Shown here in pieces: positions 42,790 through 54,499 of a DNA stretch of 64,000 nt. The notes beneath the pieces are model-generated. The model saw only the letters and a program-made list of their open reading frames with translations. It made no database searches and was not told the DNA's origin. The translations under genes and the position numbers were made by a program. Within the stretch, counting starts at the first letter, position 1. The number at the start of each line of letters is the position of its first letter. The stretch lies in NCBI GenBank assembly GCA_905147135.1, contig LR990049.1, forward strand, positions 16,695,428 through 16,759,427, given 5' to 3'. Origin of the DNA: Blastobasis lacticolella (Eukaryota > Arthropoda > Insecta > Lepidoptera > Blastobasidae).

Positions 42790-42958
42790 CGCCGCGTCTG
42801 TCTGTCTGTCTGTCTATTCGCGATAAACTCAAAAACTTCCTAACGGATCTTTTTCATGCGGTTTTCAGCAATAGACAGAATGAATCATTAGGAAGGTTTA
42901 GGTGTATAAGTTGTTATGATTACTACCCGTGGAAAGCCGGGGCAGGTCGCTAGTGTTA
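42790..42958 (+). mobile_element. Helitron-like 3' end
   Basis: 'cgataaactcaaaaacttcc', 'tcatgcggttttca', 'taggaaggtttaggtgtata' and a terminal GCCGGGGCAGGTCGCTAG followed by T. The CTAG|T end after a GC-rich stretch fits non-autonomous lepidopteran Helitrons. A diverged copy lies at 56585-56722. Confidence 0.6.
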
Positions 42959-43440
42959 TAAGAAAATCCGTAGATAGTATTTGAGTTTCTCAGACAGAAA
43001 GACAAGATATAGTTTCAGCAATCAAATTGTTTTAGACACCCCAAACCCCGCGGACTCGCGAATGCGTGAGATAACTGGAGCTTCGTTCTTGAAGGCTCAA
43101 TGTTGTAACAGTCTGAAAACATTGCTGCAGGAAACTCAGTCTATAGGCTCCATAGCGTGGTTGTACATGACTTTCGTCAAGACGTCAAGTTGAAACGGTA
43201 ACTACTAGGCATACCTACCTTTCGTATAGGGTTTTCTGTTGTTTTTTCCATATTGCGTTCTCGAGTGTAGAGATTATTTCAAAAACCCCCAATAATGTGG
43301 AGGAGACTCAAGACTAGCACTTATATTAGGTACTTACAAAGTACTGTTTGCCGATGATGTAAATTGACCTAATTTTCCTAAAATTCTATAGATACATTAT
43401 GTTTCTGCAAAACGTTACGTTATCACTAATACCTTCCGGC
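42959..43440. other. Unassigned sequence
   Basis: Nothing recognisable. Confidence 0.3.
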
Positions 43441-43446
43441 TTAGAC

Positions 43447-43708
43447 GACCTGAGTGGTTCAGTGGTCAATATGCCGGTTTGCCACGCAAGAGGTCCCGGG
43501 TTCGATTCCCGGCCGGGCAGAAATTGAAATGATGAATTTTCATTTCTGGTACGGGTCTGGGTGCTCTATGTATAATAAGTATGTATTCGAAAATATATAA
43601 GTAGTTTATCAGTTATCTAGCACCCATAACACAAGCTTTGCTTACTTTGGGGCTAGATGGCGTTGTGTGAATTTGTCCACGATTATTTATTTATTTATTT
43701 AGACAATT
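43447..43708 (+). mobile_element. SINE-D (tRNA-Gly-like head), full copy
   Basis: The head (about 43449-43520) reads like a tRNA-Gly gene: TGAGTGGTTCAGTGGTCAAT for the A-box side, TTTGCCACGC for the anticodon arm, and GGTTCGATTCC for the B-box. It lacks a normal acceptor-stem pairing and is followed by a body ('ttctggtacgggtctgggtg', 'ggggctagatggcgttgtgt') and a (TATT)n tail. A second copy's body is at 62478-62628. Polymerase III transcription is expected. Confidence 0.85.
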
Positions 43709-45084
43709 GGTTACCGGAAGAGAAGATAACTAATAAAAATTGTATGTGTATTACCTATTATGCAAAGTGTGCGATGTGTTAGTCATGCCATCAATTTGTC
43801 ATACGTGTCGTAAGGTGTGAGAGGCCTTTAAGGAACCTCTTGATAGGTAAACGACCTCCAAATCTGCCGACCCCGTTACGTCGCTGAACTCAAACAATCG
43901 GCTCTGACCTTACTTACTACTGCTTTCTTTGTTCACTCAAACACTAAATACAACTCAAACGTTCGCCTTCTACAGACAGGAAAATATTAGGTCAAAATGA
44001 TAATACCAATAAAAGTAAAATAAAATGATTATTTTATGTAAGTTTGTAAATAAATAGCGCCATGAGCATGTAGGTCGTTCATGATCGACTATATGTCGAA
44101 GGCATAGAACACACTCGTTTTTTACCCGTAATTCTTGATTAGGACTAAGAATTACTGGTAAAGCCTAGGGGCTGCACTCTTGTGTGTAACCTAATCAACA
44201 TACTCGTAATTCTGTGTAGGCGTTGTTATGCAATTTTTACAACGTCACACAGCCACACATGCCAATTGAATCGGCTCACGAGACTGTTCAACCAGTCTCA
44301 GGATCCCCTGCGGAAAACCTTCGCACTTAGAGGAGGCACACCCAAAGAATTCGATTTACCTTGTAACGTACGTAACGGTCACCCATCCAGTTCCCGGGCA
44401 CTGCGAAAGTTACTGAACTGAAACCTGACGCAAGCACGCTGCGTCTTTTTATAGAAAACCTCCTAAAAATGTTTAATAGAGCTCGTTCCGTTCTAAACAC
44501 TCGTAGAAAAGACATCAACGGAATATGCTCATCAGTATTAACAAAAGACATCAACGAGCCCTATTTGTTATTTCGAAGACTTACTTTTATCAGAGCGTTT
44601 TCGCACAGCATTTGATAAAAGGAGAACTTTTATCCTTAATTTTATCTCAAACTAGCCCTATGAAATGCTCTATGAAAGCATAAACATGCATGGGTACCTA
44701 TAACTATACTACAAGTATTTTTTATCATTGCGCTATAACGTATAACAGTAGTTTAAAGTTTGACATTACATAAAACGAAAACCGGTAAAGATTCTAAGTC
44801 AAAGCATTATGAAGATTTATATATGTTAGTTCGGAACCTTCATGAGCGCAGTCCATGTCAAGTTCTACTTATAATAACTAAAACCATGACGTGACGTGAC
44901 GTTGTGTATGTATGTGAATAACGTGACTCATGTAAGGTAACGTTAAGGTAGGTACTCTTAACTGTGAAGCAGTTTATTGAACTTTTAGACTGTGATTCAT
45001 GAACAAAATTTTGGGTTGATAAAATAAGACATTCGGTGAAAGTATAGACATACCCATAGAAACTAAAGAAAGACAAATGACCGT
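43709..45084. other. Unassigned 1.4-kb stretch
   Basis: No family match. A short TGACGTGACG repeat lies at 44886-44902. Open frames at 44182-44421 and 44327-44554 have no signature. Confidence 0.35.
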
Positions 45085-45338
45085 GTGGTGTCGTCCGGCA
45101 GAGTAGAATAGCACCAACCCCTTACACTCATGGGTGTCGTACAAGGCGACTAATGTTTTCGAGGCAACAGATCAAGAGTCTCCGTAGTCTGGAAAATGGG
45201 CAGCAGCATTTTCCATTGTTATATTTTAACACTGCGATCTCCAACCCGCCTGCCAAGTTTGGAGATTATGGCAATAACCTCCCCTTTCGTGGGAGAGGCC
45301 CTAAGTCCTGCAGTGGACTATTACGGGCTGTGGTGATA
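45085..45338 (+). mobile_element. Repeat-C, nearly full copy
   Basis: Starts 'gtggtgtcgtccggcagagt', passes 'gtcgtacaaggcgactaatg', 'gggcagcagcattttccatt' and 'caagtttggagattatggca', and ends 'ggactattacgggctgtggt' then 'gatag'. 5'-truncated and 3'-half copies elsewhere prove mobility as one unit. Confidence 0.8.
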
Positions 45339-45469
45339 GACATACACATAGAAACTAAAGAAAGACAAAAAGAAAAAGGGCACTACCTGCTTCTGTGAGC
45401 CGAGGATCCGAGGATAAGTAATACTTAAAAAAACACGCATGCAGATAGGTTTACCTGATTTTAGGGTTC

Positions 45470-45855
45470 CGTACCGCAAAAGAAAAAAACGTAATCTTTA
45501 AAGAATCACTTTGTGGTGTGTCCGTTCTTACATTTGTGTGTATGCCCGTCTGTTAAGACCCTTTATCTCAGGAACGCGTACAGGTATCGAGCTGATTTAT
45601 ATCAAATACTCAGGTCTGCAGTTCTTAGGAACAGTAAAAAAATTAAAATTTGAAGACAACGTAATCAAAAGATACGGTCGTTTATTCGCCGTTTATGCCG
45701 CACCAGTATTTTAACGCTCGCAAGGGAATCACTATCTTTTAGGGTATTTCCCATTGACCTAGAATCATGAAATTTGGCAAGAAGCAATGCCATGTAACAC
45801 AAGTAAAGGAAGAAATCCGATAACCGTAAGTTTGTAGTTACACACAAAAATAAGT
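45470..45855 (+). repeat. Dispersed repeat of lepidopteran type ('ttagggttccgtac')
   Basis: Starts 'tagggttccgtaccgcaaaa', continues with 'aagaccctttatctcaggaa', 'cgtacaggtatcgagctga' and 'tttgtagttacacac'. From general knowledge this resembles a high-copy non-coding repeat of moths and butterflies. Only one copy is in the window, so this rests on recognition. Confidence 0.45.
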
Positions 45856-46626
45856 CAACCAACATATTAATAAATGTACTTGGATTTATTGATTGATTTA
45901 TTTATTTAAAACTTCATGCACATTACAGTCCAAAGGCGGACTTAAAGCTACGTAGCTTTTTCTAACAGTCAACCAGAGAGCAATCAACAGAAATTACAAG
46001 TTACAATTGATGTCAGGCATTAGCCGGCTTTTTAAGCATGTTTGTATTAATTAATACATAGGTATTGCATACGGGACATCCTACAAAATATGATAAATAT
46101 GAAAGATTGTATAAACGGCTGAATGAATTTTGTGAAAGGCACACATAAGCCGGATCGACTTACAATACTTATATACCTAAATAATTTATCACTTATAGAA
46201 ATTAAATTTAGGTCTATTGGAAGGACAGCAAACGAATTTGAACGATTTTACAAGTCGTAAAGCAGTTCTAATTAATTACCTACTCGATTACTAGCATCCA
46301 TAGCCAGTGACACGATGACCGTGCGATTAATGTCATACCTGATTTCGACCATGTGTTTCGTATGAGCGTAGCTGACTCTGCTTTTTGTACAATATGCACA
46401 ATTTTAGTAGGCTGCTATCTCGCATTCCTGCTACTGAATACGTTAGGGCAGTCACATAGACGAAATATTTCTTAGAATTATTATTTCGTCTGTACAACAT
46501 AAGCATAACCGGAACCAAGTGTTGGCTTGCAATGTTTCAGAGAAATATAATGCATAGGCACACCGTTCTATGTGGGGTATAGATACTAAAGGTTTTGTGT
46601 GACTTATTAATAAAAGAATTTACGTG
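45856..46626. other. Mostly unassigned; possible LINE tail at 45890-46000
   Basis: 'cttcatgcacattacagtcc', 'aaaggcggacttaaagctac' looks like the 3' region of a CR1-like LINE read on the minus strand. Nothing else is seen. Confidence 0.35.
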
Positions 46627-46733
46627 TCATCATCACAGCCCGTAACAGTTCACTGCAGGACTTAGGGCCTCTTCCACGAAAGGGGAAGTTATTGCCATGT
46701 TATTGCCATAATCTCCACGCTTGGCATGCTAAA
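46627..46733 (-). mobile_element. Repeat-C, 3' half
   Basis: The complement of the repeat-C 3' half, 'catcatcacagcccgtaaca' to 'ataatctccacgcttggca', with a local duplication of 'gttattgccat'. It joins directly to an RTE LINE 3' end in the opposite orientation. Confidence 0.75.
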
Positions 46734-46734
46734 G

Positions 46735-46966
46735 TAGCAGTGGGCAGGGCACATAGCTCGAAGAACAGATGGCCGATGGGGCAGTAAAGTTCTCGAGTTT
46801 CAACCACGTACCGGAAGACGCAACGTAGGTAGGCCTCCCACAAGGTGGATCGACGTCCTGGTAAATATCACAGGTACCAGCTGGATGCGGAAGGCACAGG
46901 ACCGGCCTTTGTGGAGGCCTATGCCCAGCAGTGGGCGTCCTTTGGCTGATATGATGATGATGGTGA
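46735..46966 (+). mobile_element. RTE-type LINE, 3'-terminal fragment
   Basis: Coding for WAGHIARRTDGRWGSKVLEF and the following C-terminal tail to AYAQQWAS, then 'tgatatgatgatgatgg'. Same family as 29829-31302. Confidence 0.88.
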
Positions 46967-47940
46967 CTATCAAAACATACAACTACAGTTTCTGTACACA
47001 AAGTAAAGATTTTATAGCAAGCCTAGCTCTACTTCTACCTGTCTTCCAACTGCGACATACCTACATAAAGATACAATAATTATACGAGTTAATTACAATA
47101 CTTAAAACAAAAACAACAAAACCAAACGTAAAAGCTTTATCTAGTTACCACCATGAATGAAACCCATGCATTGTGTAGTATAATGTTATTTTCATTGATT
47201 AATAAATCAATGTAATCTGACCTAATAATTCCTTATTTTATCTAGTGTAAGCGATAAGAACCTAAATACATCACAGAAGAGTCACGAGAATGTTTTAGCG
47301 TATCCCGTACGTACCTCGCCTCAGAATTTCAAGGTTCGATAACCAAAAGCATCTATCAGGAGGTAGGTAGGAATGTATGAGAAATTGCAAAGGTAAACAC
47401 CTCCATAACGGTAATTAGGGCAATGGCACGACTGAATGTATGGTTGGCGCCGCAACATGAGTCTGTGTGACCTTGCTATTACAGCACTTCGGGCGTGGCG
47501 CTTGGAAGATGATACTAATTACGGCTGAATGTATTTCCCATCACCATTCAGCCTAGCGAACTTGAGTCCCGAGTGTGAGGTAGGTTTAAAAACTTACCTA
47601 TAATAGCTACAGTCACATTTTATGACAACTGAAATCAATATGCATTCCAAGGTGTACGTGAGTGAATATGTTAAGTTGAACAGTTAATAAGAATATAAAA
47701 CAAAGGATAAAGTACACCTATACCTTGTGCAGTAGTCTTTGTTCCATAAAGCCTTTGTCCATTCTAATGATATTCATTAGTCAACCTAGTAAGTACGAAG
47801 GAACACAATTTCTAACCGACTTCAAAAAACAGATAATCGTTCGACTCTTATATTCACCGTTGCACCTTCACATTTAAGAAGCGCTTTCAGATTTATTTTA
47901 GACTGCGGTTACTATCAGAATTATTAATGTAAAGCTTTAT
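46967..47940. other. Unassigned sequence, ~1 kb
   Basis: Nothing recognisable on either strand. Confidence 0.3.
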
Positions 47941-48062
47941 CGTGTTTTGGCTTATTGCGTGTGGTGTCTGCCATCTGACCCGGCTGACCTACACAACCCG
48001 GACAAGCCGGATCGCCTGAGCCTCGTGCGTCTGTCAACTGGGGGACCGCGTGGAAAAAAAAA
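47941..48062 (+). mobile_element. Short retroposed fragment with A-tail
   Basis: A GC-rich 110-bp segment ('gtgtggtgtctgccatctga', 'aagccggatcgcctgagcct') ends in a 9-bp A run inside AT-rich DNA. It looks like the 3' end of a retroelement. Family unknown. Confidence 0.35.
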
Positions 48063-49214
48063 TGAGGTTGGCATAAATCGTCACATATCGTGTTACGATT
48101 ATCATTTTTATTTACCTCGATATTTCGAAGCGGTTGCACGCTCCATAGTTAACGACCACGAGCAAACCAAACTTGCCCCAAAATTTATAAACTCAGATTA
48201 GTGTCATTAGAAGCTTTTATTTAACTTCACTTGTATGGCCAGGAACTTGGATGACAATGCTTGAATATGGTATCATGGAGCTGGTCTGATGATGAAGTCG
48301 GAAATCAATAGGAACTACTGAACGCACAAGAGTTACAGTAAGATTAAAATAAATAATAAAATGTTTTATTATTTATTTTAATATTAAATTAAGTTAAATA
48401 ATAAGTTATTTTACCTTGTGGGAGTGTTATGGGATGGGGGTGTAGTTACAGATGTCGGTGGGAAATAATCGGCTAGTTTGGTTTATCGTCGCTGTCTGAC
48501 CTACACGTGTGAGTAGATAAGGTAGGTACGACACAGCCAGGAACTAGCCGATGTGCATTATTTAACACTGAAAACTTTAAATTGCTACGATCGGTGGCCT
48601 TTCAAAACTCCGTTGAAGCCTCTCGGCCCACGGGTCCCGGAGAAAATCATGTTCTAGCTAGATATCCCCAGTATTAAATTTTATACTTAAATTTTCACCT
48701 GATTGAAAGTTGCGCTGAGTTCAAAATTGCTTACAATATCTACCTAGATCGTGTTTCAAATTATGATACTTTATTTAAAAAGGCGAAAATCCGTTCCATT
48801 GTTATTTGGTCAAAGTTCGAATTTTGCGTGCGTGCGTTAATTTTTCAACAACTGTGATTCAGATCGAACAACGGCGAAAGTGAGTCATAGGCCAAGAGCT
48901 CCAATTTCTTCGCGATTGTCTGCAGTCAGGAAACACCGTTAGGCTTACTAATTGGAGATTCTGTGTAATTTGAAATATGCAGACTCGCACTTCACGAAAT
49001 TCGGCAAAATTTGCCTGAGGTCTACGTGATGCATTGCGAATACACTCTTCGTCTAATTTGTTGGTTGAGCGATAGGAGGCTTCAAGGTAGTAAGTAGTTA
49101 TATCTTGTAATTTTGAACGAATGGATAAATGTTAACTACTGAACTGATTATGCTTGAATTGTTTAATGTTATAAAATAAACCAAAATCCAAATCCAAAGC
49201 TATTGTAATTAGAT
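48063..49214. other. Unassigned sequence, ~1.15 kb
   Basis: Nothing recognisable; local A/T-rich palindromic patch at 48340-48405. Confidence 0.3.
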
Positions 49215-49860
49215 ATGCCACGAATGGTCACCATCATCATCATCATCATCTTGGCGTCATGTCCCGGTTGCGCCCTCGCGCCTCTTCGCTCGGTCTTCGG
49301 CATCCCTAGTGGTGAGCTTATTGGCACGCATATCGTTCTTGACTACGTCAAGCCATCGCTTCTTGGGCCGGCCTCTCCTTCCCGTACCCGGCCGAAAGTG
49401 GGCGTTTCGAACCCGATCCTTCCGTGAAACTCCACACATCCACCGCAGCATCTTCATTTCCGGGACGCGCAATTCCTGCTTGTGTCGCTCTAATAGGGGC
49501 CAAGTCTCACTACTGTAAAGGAGAGCAGGTCTAATGATGATCTTATAGACCTATCCCTTCAACTTTATCGGCATTTTGGGGTCACAAATGACACCTGTTA
49601 CCTCCCGCTATTAGGCCCAAGTAGCGGATATTCGGGCCTTGACGTCGCCACCGTTGTCCCCGGTTGAGCTAAGCACAGATCCCAAGTATCTGACCTGATC
49701 CGTGCACTTGACTTCCTCATCGCCTATGCGCACGCACGTTGCAGGCCATGTACTCTGTCTTCGCCACATTTATCTTTAGACTCCCGTTCTCAAGTGCCTC
49801 CTTCCACTTTTTTAAACGTTGGATTAGTCGCCCCTTGTCAGAGTCTGTCATGCCACGAAT
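49215..49860 (-). pseudogene. RTE-like LINE C-terminal region (second family)
   Basis: On the minus strand: DKGRLIQRLKKWKEALENGS and KTEYMAC (about 49860-49740), then ELRVPEMKMLRWMCGVSRKD (about 49480-49425) and RGRPKKRWLDVVKNDMRANK (about 49385-49325). The element ends with a (GAT)n tail at about 49231-49250. These are the post-RT segments of an RTE-like polyprotein distinct from the FADD copy at 29829. Stops and frameshifts disrupt the middle. Confidence 0.8.
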
Positions 49861-49865
49861 AGTGA

Positions 49866-49985
49866 TTTGGCCAAATACCGAATATTCGGCCATGCTCTCG
49901 GCCGTAGCGCCGAATATTCGGTGGCTTATCTAAATCTATGATTGCTAGATCAAATTGAATGAAATACCGAATATCGATCATCTCC
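49866..49985. mobile_element. hAT-like remnant with CCGAATATTCGG repeats
   Basis: Three ACCGAATATTCGG/GCCGAATATTCGG palindromes and one half-site occur within 100 bp. Similar palindromic subterminal clusters mark the hAT element at 19371-20739. No ends identified. Confidence 0.4.
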
Positions 49986-51566
49986 CGCAGTGAATAGATA
50001 TAGTAAGACTATGATAGTCTATTTTCGGAAGAAGCCATAGGTTTATTTGATAATAAAAAATGCTGAAAACATAGTTTTTATTCACCACAACTGACCTTAA
50101 CTAGATTTACACCATAACATCCATAATTCCACCACTGGAGTTCTTCCTGCTCCAAACTGATTGAAGATCGCAGTGTCGAAATTACTCAATTTAAACAATG
50201 CTGCCTATTTTCTTCAAGTCTACTGAGGTCATAGCTGGTAGCCCTTAGCCGCTCAGACATTAATCTCCTTGTACGACACACGTCTAGGTATTATCTATAT
50301 TCGACTTTACCTAATACACATCGCAATAGATAGATTATACGCGCTTTGAATAACATGTGAATCATTTTTAATACTTCTTTTCTTTTGATTGTGATTGAGT
50401 CGGTGACAGAGTCGCTATTGTTGGCATAGATATGATATTTCAAAATGGTGATATTTAGTTTAAGTTCTGGCCACAGGATCAGGTAAGTTTGTGGCACTGT
50501 TTTTGTTTGTAATCACGTCCTTTGACGACATGCAGTCTCGGCGCAAATTGAAGCATAAAGCAAGCAATACAACTTATTGTCAACTTGACTAATCTAAACT
50601 TTATATAGGCTTGACTAATTAGAACAATGTAATGTTAAGAAAAAATTGAAATATTTACTGGTTTGACGAATAGAAACAAAAAGGTTTATAAAACACGCTT
50701 GACCAATTAGAACTATCATCAGGGTTGACGAATTGTATACTAAATCGAAGAGAAAGAGAAAAAACGAGATATTGATAGTACGTAAGTATAGTAAAAGACA
50801 CAAACGGTCACGGAAAGGTTACAGTGGCAACCAAGGCAATATCAGCTTAGGACATCTGTACCCATATCCTGGATCGCACTTGGTAGGTAGGTGTGTCTGG
50901 CCCGAACAAGGGCAAATAGCCTTAATTTTAATTGATGTAAATATATCCGGCCCATAAGAACTTGTTACCAACTCTTCTACTGGCGGGTATCGTAAGTCTT
51001 GTAGAAAAGATAGATTGATACGCTGTCTTCTGTACTTCTAACCACAGTCTTGCTGACCGAGCTGACCAGGTAAGAACCTCGTAAACAAAAAAATGCAGAG
51101 CGTTTTGTATGGGATAGACCTATTTCCAGCCCTGCGTTGCAGATTATGGCTAAGCCCTCCATAACGTGGAGGAGGCTTAGAACTAACAGTGAGTGTTTAC
51201 GGACTGTTAATATATAATATATACCAATATAAACTAGTTCGAACGATCGAACCGATTAGAACGATCAAGTTTTCGATCATCAAAATATATGTGATCTGAC
51301 GCTTACCACGAATATTTTGCAGCAGATAGAGCTATCTTGGGCTAGGCTTTTCAATCATGCCTATTAATGATGCTGTCGGAATCCGAAGAATTGTTTGTTT
51401 AGTCTAAAGTGCGCTCCACATGTTCGCCGAAACTACCGGCGAAACTAACTTTTGCCGGGACTTTGGTCGGCCTCTATATTTTCGCCTATTAGGGATGTGG
51501 TGAGTGTGAAAACGCGTCGACATTATCGATTTATCGGTGTAATATCGCTAATCTGCTGTAAACAGG
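49986..51566. other. Unassigned 1.6-kb stretch
   Basis: Nothing recognisable; scattered 'gacgaattg/gaccaattagaac' motifs at 50580-50740 may be a degenerate ~60-bp repeat. Confidence 0.3.
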
Positions 51567-51652
51567 GTCACAGAGGTGATGACAGCTGCTCTACTGTAAT
51601 TACTTGACATACTAATATCCTGGACCATGGTCAAGTGTACCCGGAACCTGTT
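51567..51652 (+). mobile_element. SINE-A, body fragment
   Basis: 'gctgctctactgtaattact', 'cctggaccatggtcaagtg', 'tacccgg' correspond to the SINE-A body in + orientation. Both ends are missing. Confidence 0.6.
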
Positions 51653-52204
51653 ACGGGAAAAAGCGCTAGGATTATAAATATAAAATCGATCGAATCGAGA
51701 CGACAACAAACTATCTCTGCTTAGTCTATGAAACAGGCGAGCCATGCCAAACATGCACGGGACTACACGAATACTCCCTCTACATTCTCGTCTCGTCCAC
51801 ATGTGAAGTGCGCTTAAGAATAACTATTGTGGCACCATATAGTTAAGTATGGCATGTAATATAGGTAGATACCTACTCAAGGTTTTTAACGCATATCTAC
51901 ATGGGTTTCTAAGAACTTCAATAATCAACTGAAAAAGTTAACTAGGCCATTAATTTTATACAATTCTTGATTTATATAGTAAAGTGCCAATTAACCGATC
52001 GTACCTACATCGTACAGGAAACTTGAAGTAGGTAACGTGGAGATAATGAAACTAAATAAGCCGACTTAACGATAACAAATGATATATCGGATACCTTAAA
52101 AATCGGGTAAAAACCGGCACGTGGTATCTAGTTCAACATCATCGTATCATGGCCGGCTCGCCAGGATACCTCTCGTCTCCTTCCTTTTTTATATTAGATA
52201 AGAC
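51653..52204. other. Unassigned sequence
   Basis: Nothing recognisable. Confidence 0.3.
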
Positions 52205-52455
52205 AGGCATTTGACAGGCAAAAATACTATATTTGGTCTAAAAAAAAGTTGGCAACCCTAGTGGCAGCAGTACTCCTTTGAAGTGAAGTACCGCCTAGCC
52301 CCCCTCGAGAGGACAGCAAGTTTTTTTGCTTTGCCTTGGATTCAATGTGCTGACCGAAGTTGAAATTTGTAGACAGCTCAATACCAAGAAGCTGTAGGTT
52401 GTCAGTAATTTCCACAGGAACATCCCGAAAAGTTGGAGTTAGATAGAATGGCAGA
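52205..52455 (-). pseudogene. Jockey-type LINE fragment
   Basis: On the minus strand: TPTFRDVPVEITDNLQLLGI and ELSTNFNFGQHIESKAK, matching the start of the 13690-14412 tail and the end of the 12069-12972 copy. Internal deletions follow. Confidence 0.8.
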
Positions 52456-52942
52456 ACACAAACACGCCTGAGTTCTTCGATTTAAACCAAGACATAGGCT
52501 AAAAGAGATGACTTATAAAAACCAGAGTCGCCAGAAAATGTTATATGTGCCGTTTTTAAATTCATAATGTGAATATCAAACATATATAATAATTTACTGC
52601 AAAATCGATGTGGACACACTAGATATTTTTTGATAAATGAAACAATCTCTATACAAAATAATAATAATAAATTGATGTTCGTTAGTCTTGCTATAATTCG
52701 AAAACGGCTGGACCGATTTGAATAATTATTTTTTTGTTTAGTCGGTTATAATACAGAGTAAACTAGACTGCTTTGCCCCTATATCCTCTTTTTTTCTTTA
52801 CGTTTAAACTACCACTGTATTATAGCGAGCTAAATGATTATAATAAATAGCGAAATAGAATTAAAATTTTATTACAAATTATAAAAATATGTATCAAAAA
52901 TGTTGTTTTTTATTATTATCATTAATAAAGTATAAAATAATA
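52456..52942. other. Unassigned, with a Helitron-like scrap at 52680-52800
   Basis: 'cgaaaacggctggaccgatt' and 'tcggttataatacagag' resemble internal parts of non-autonomous lepidopteran repeats. No termini. Confidence 0.3.
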
Positions 52943-53297
52943 ATCATCTTGGCGTTAGTGTCCCGGTTGTGCTCTTGCGCACGAGGGCCCGGGGTCCGCG
53001 TTGACCATGATCCAGGATTGGTCAGATCAGGTTATTACAGTGAAGCGACTACCATCTGACCTCCATGACCCTGCTACCAGGGGAACCTGACCAGATTGGA
53101 TCATGGTTACACATCTAGTCACTTGAATGTGCAGGTTTCATCACAATGTTTTCTCTCACCGCAAGAGCATCGGTTAGTATTCAACTAATGTATGTAACTC
53201 AGAAAACAGTAATTGGTACATAGCCGGAGCGGGATTCGAACCCGGGACCTCTGGCTTACGAGTTGCATACTCTAACCGCTCGGCCACCGATCCTCTC
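52943..53297 (-). mobile_element. SINE-A, full-length copy
   Basis: Complete family order. B-box complement 'gattcgaaccc' at about 53233; A-box side 'ccgctcggccaccgatcctc'. The target duplication is blurred (attaataaagt / atttattaaagt). Confidence 0.9.
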
Positions 53298-53884
53298 ATC
53301 ATTTATTAAAGTGATAGTAATAAAATAAAATTCATGAATAATTATTGTAAGTATGATTCTCATACAGTAAAATAACTTCTATACTATATTGTTAATAAGG
53401 CTGATGTTTTAATAACGTAATAAGTTTATCATAGTATTCATTTGGTTTTTCGGCATTTGGCGATTCTTGGCTTTTTGTCTATGAACTTTTAGCCATGTCT
53501 TTTGTCTTCAATGGCATAAGTAACTAAAAGCTAAATGTAAGTAAGTTAGTATCTACCTACGCACATAGGTACAATTTCTTTTAAATTTAAATTAAGCGCT
53601 CGTTGTTTTAGAGACAATCCCTGGCTTGGCGCAAAAAGACAGCAAGTCCAGACGAGGACGTTAGACCAAAGTAAAAAAAGAGCACCGACCCCTGCGTTAT
53701 TCTGGAATACGCAGACCGAAATAGGTCGCTAATTTAGTCTGGCGAGATAACTGAAGGATGCTCGCAGCTGTAGGCATTCCAGCCACCGGAGGGACACCAT
53801 AATGTTATGTTACGCGTCTATCTATACAAAATAAAAAGTGACCACCGAAACTAAAAGGAAGTAGGTACCTTATCATTGTCGCGA
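53298..53884. other. Unassigned sequence
   Basis: 53600-53810 ('gacgaggacgttagaccaaa', 'cattccagccaccggaggga') is GC-richer and may be the remains of a retroelement. No motif supports it. Confidence 0.3.
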
Positions 53885-54450
53885 TAGAATAGAATATAAA
53901 TCTTTTATTGTAGGACACGGTCAACAATTTCTTATTCAGTACAGAGTTAATAATAATCATAATCTTTAATTAACAATAGAACCTAACATAATAATTAACT
54001 AAATTTAAAACAAAAATAATAATCTAAATTTATTAATAATTAACAATATAGGTATCATTTCCATAATTATAGAATTCAGATAGACTGTAGAATGACTTTT
54101 GTAACAGTCAATCTTTAAGAGTTGATTAAAATTTGATACCATCCAACTTTTTTATTTCATAAGGTAATTTATTAAATATTTTAATACCACTCACATATGT
54201 GCTTTTAAGGAATAAATTGTTATTAGTTTGGGATATAATTATATAATATTAATAGTTCGGTCTAAGTATTCTACTGGTATTTCTAAGAAATGTGTTTTGG
54301 TTTAACTTTACACAGAGATTTATTTGTAGGATATAAATACCAGTTACAGTGAGTAGGTATATTATTTTCTTTAATTTTTTTACGCAGTGTCCCCATTTGG
54401 CTCATTTTAAATATAATACGCTTCACTATCTGTATTGCCCCACCTTAAGA
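53885..54450 (-). pseudogene. Degenerate LINE C-terminal end
   Basis: On the minus strand, IVKRIIFKMSQMGTLRKKIK and, in another frame, a YEIKK-W-QILINSLKRL-type segment look like the last part of a CR1-like LINE. It is followed by an AT-rich 3' end ('aataaaagattta' complement) near 53900. Strongly decayed; low certainty. Confidence 0.35.
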
Positions 54451-54499
54451 TAAGTAAGTACTAGATAGGTACCTTAATTAATGAACTACGTAACAATCA

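Noticed and set aside
43447..43520. A tRNA-Gly gene
   Set aside because: A- and B-boxes and anticodon arm are tRNA-like, but the acceptor stem does not pair and the following body recurs at 62478-62628, so it is a SINE head.
47924..48201. Gene pair around 48.0 kb
   Set aside because: Opposing frames over a short GC-rich retroposed piece with an A-run; no motif.
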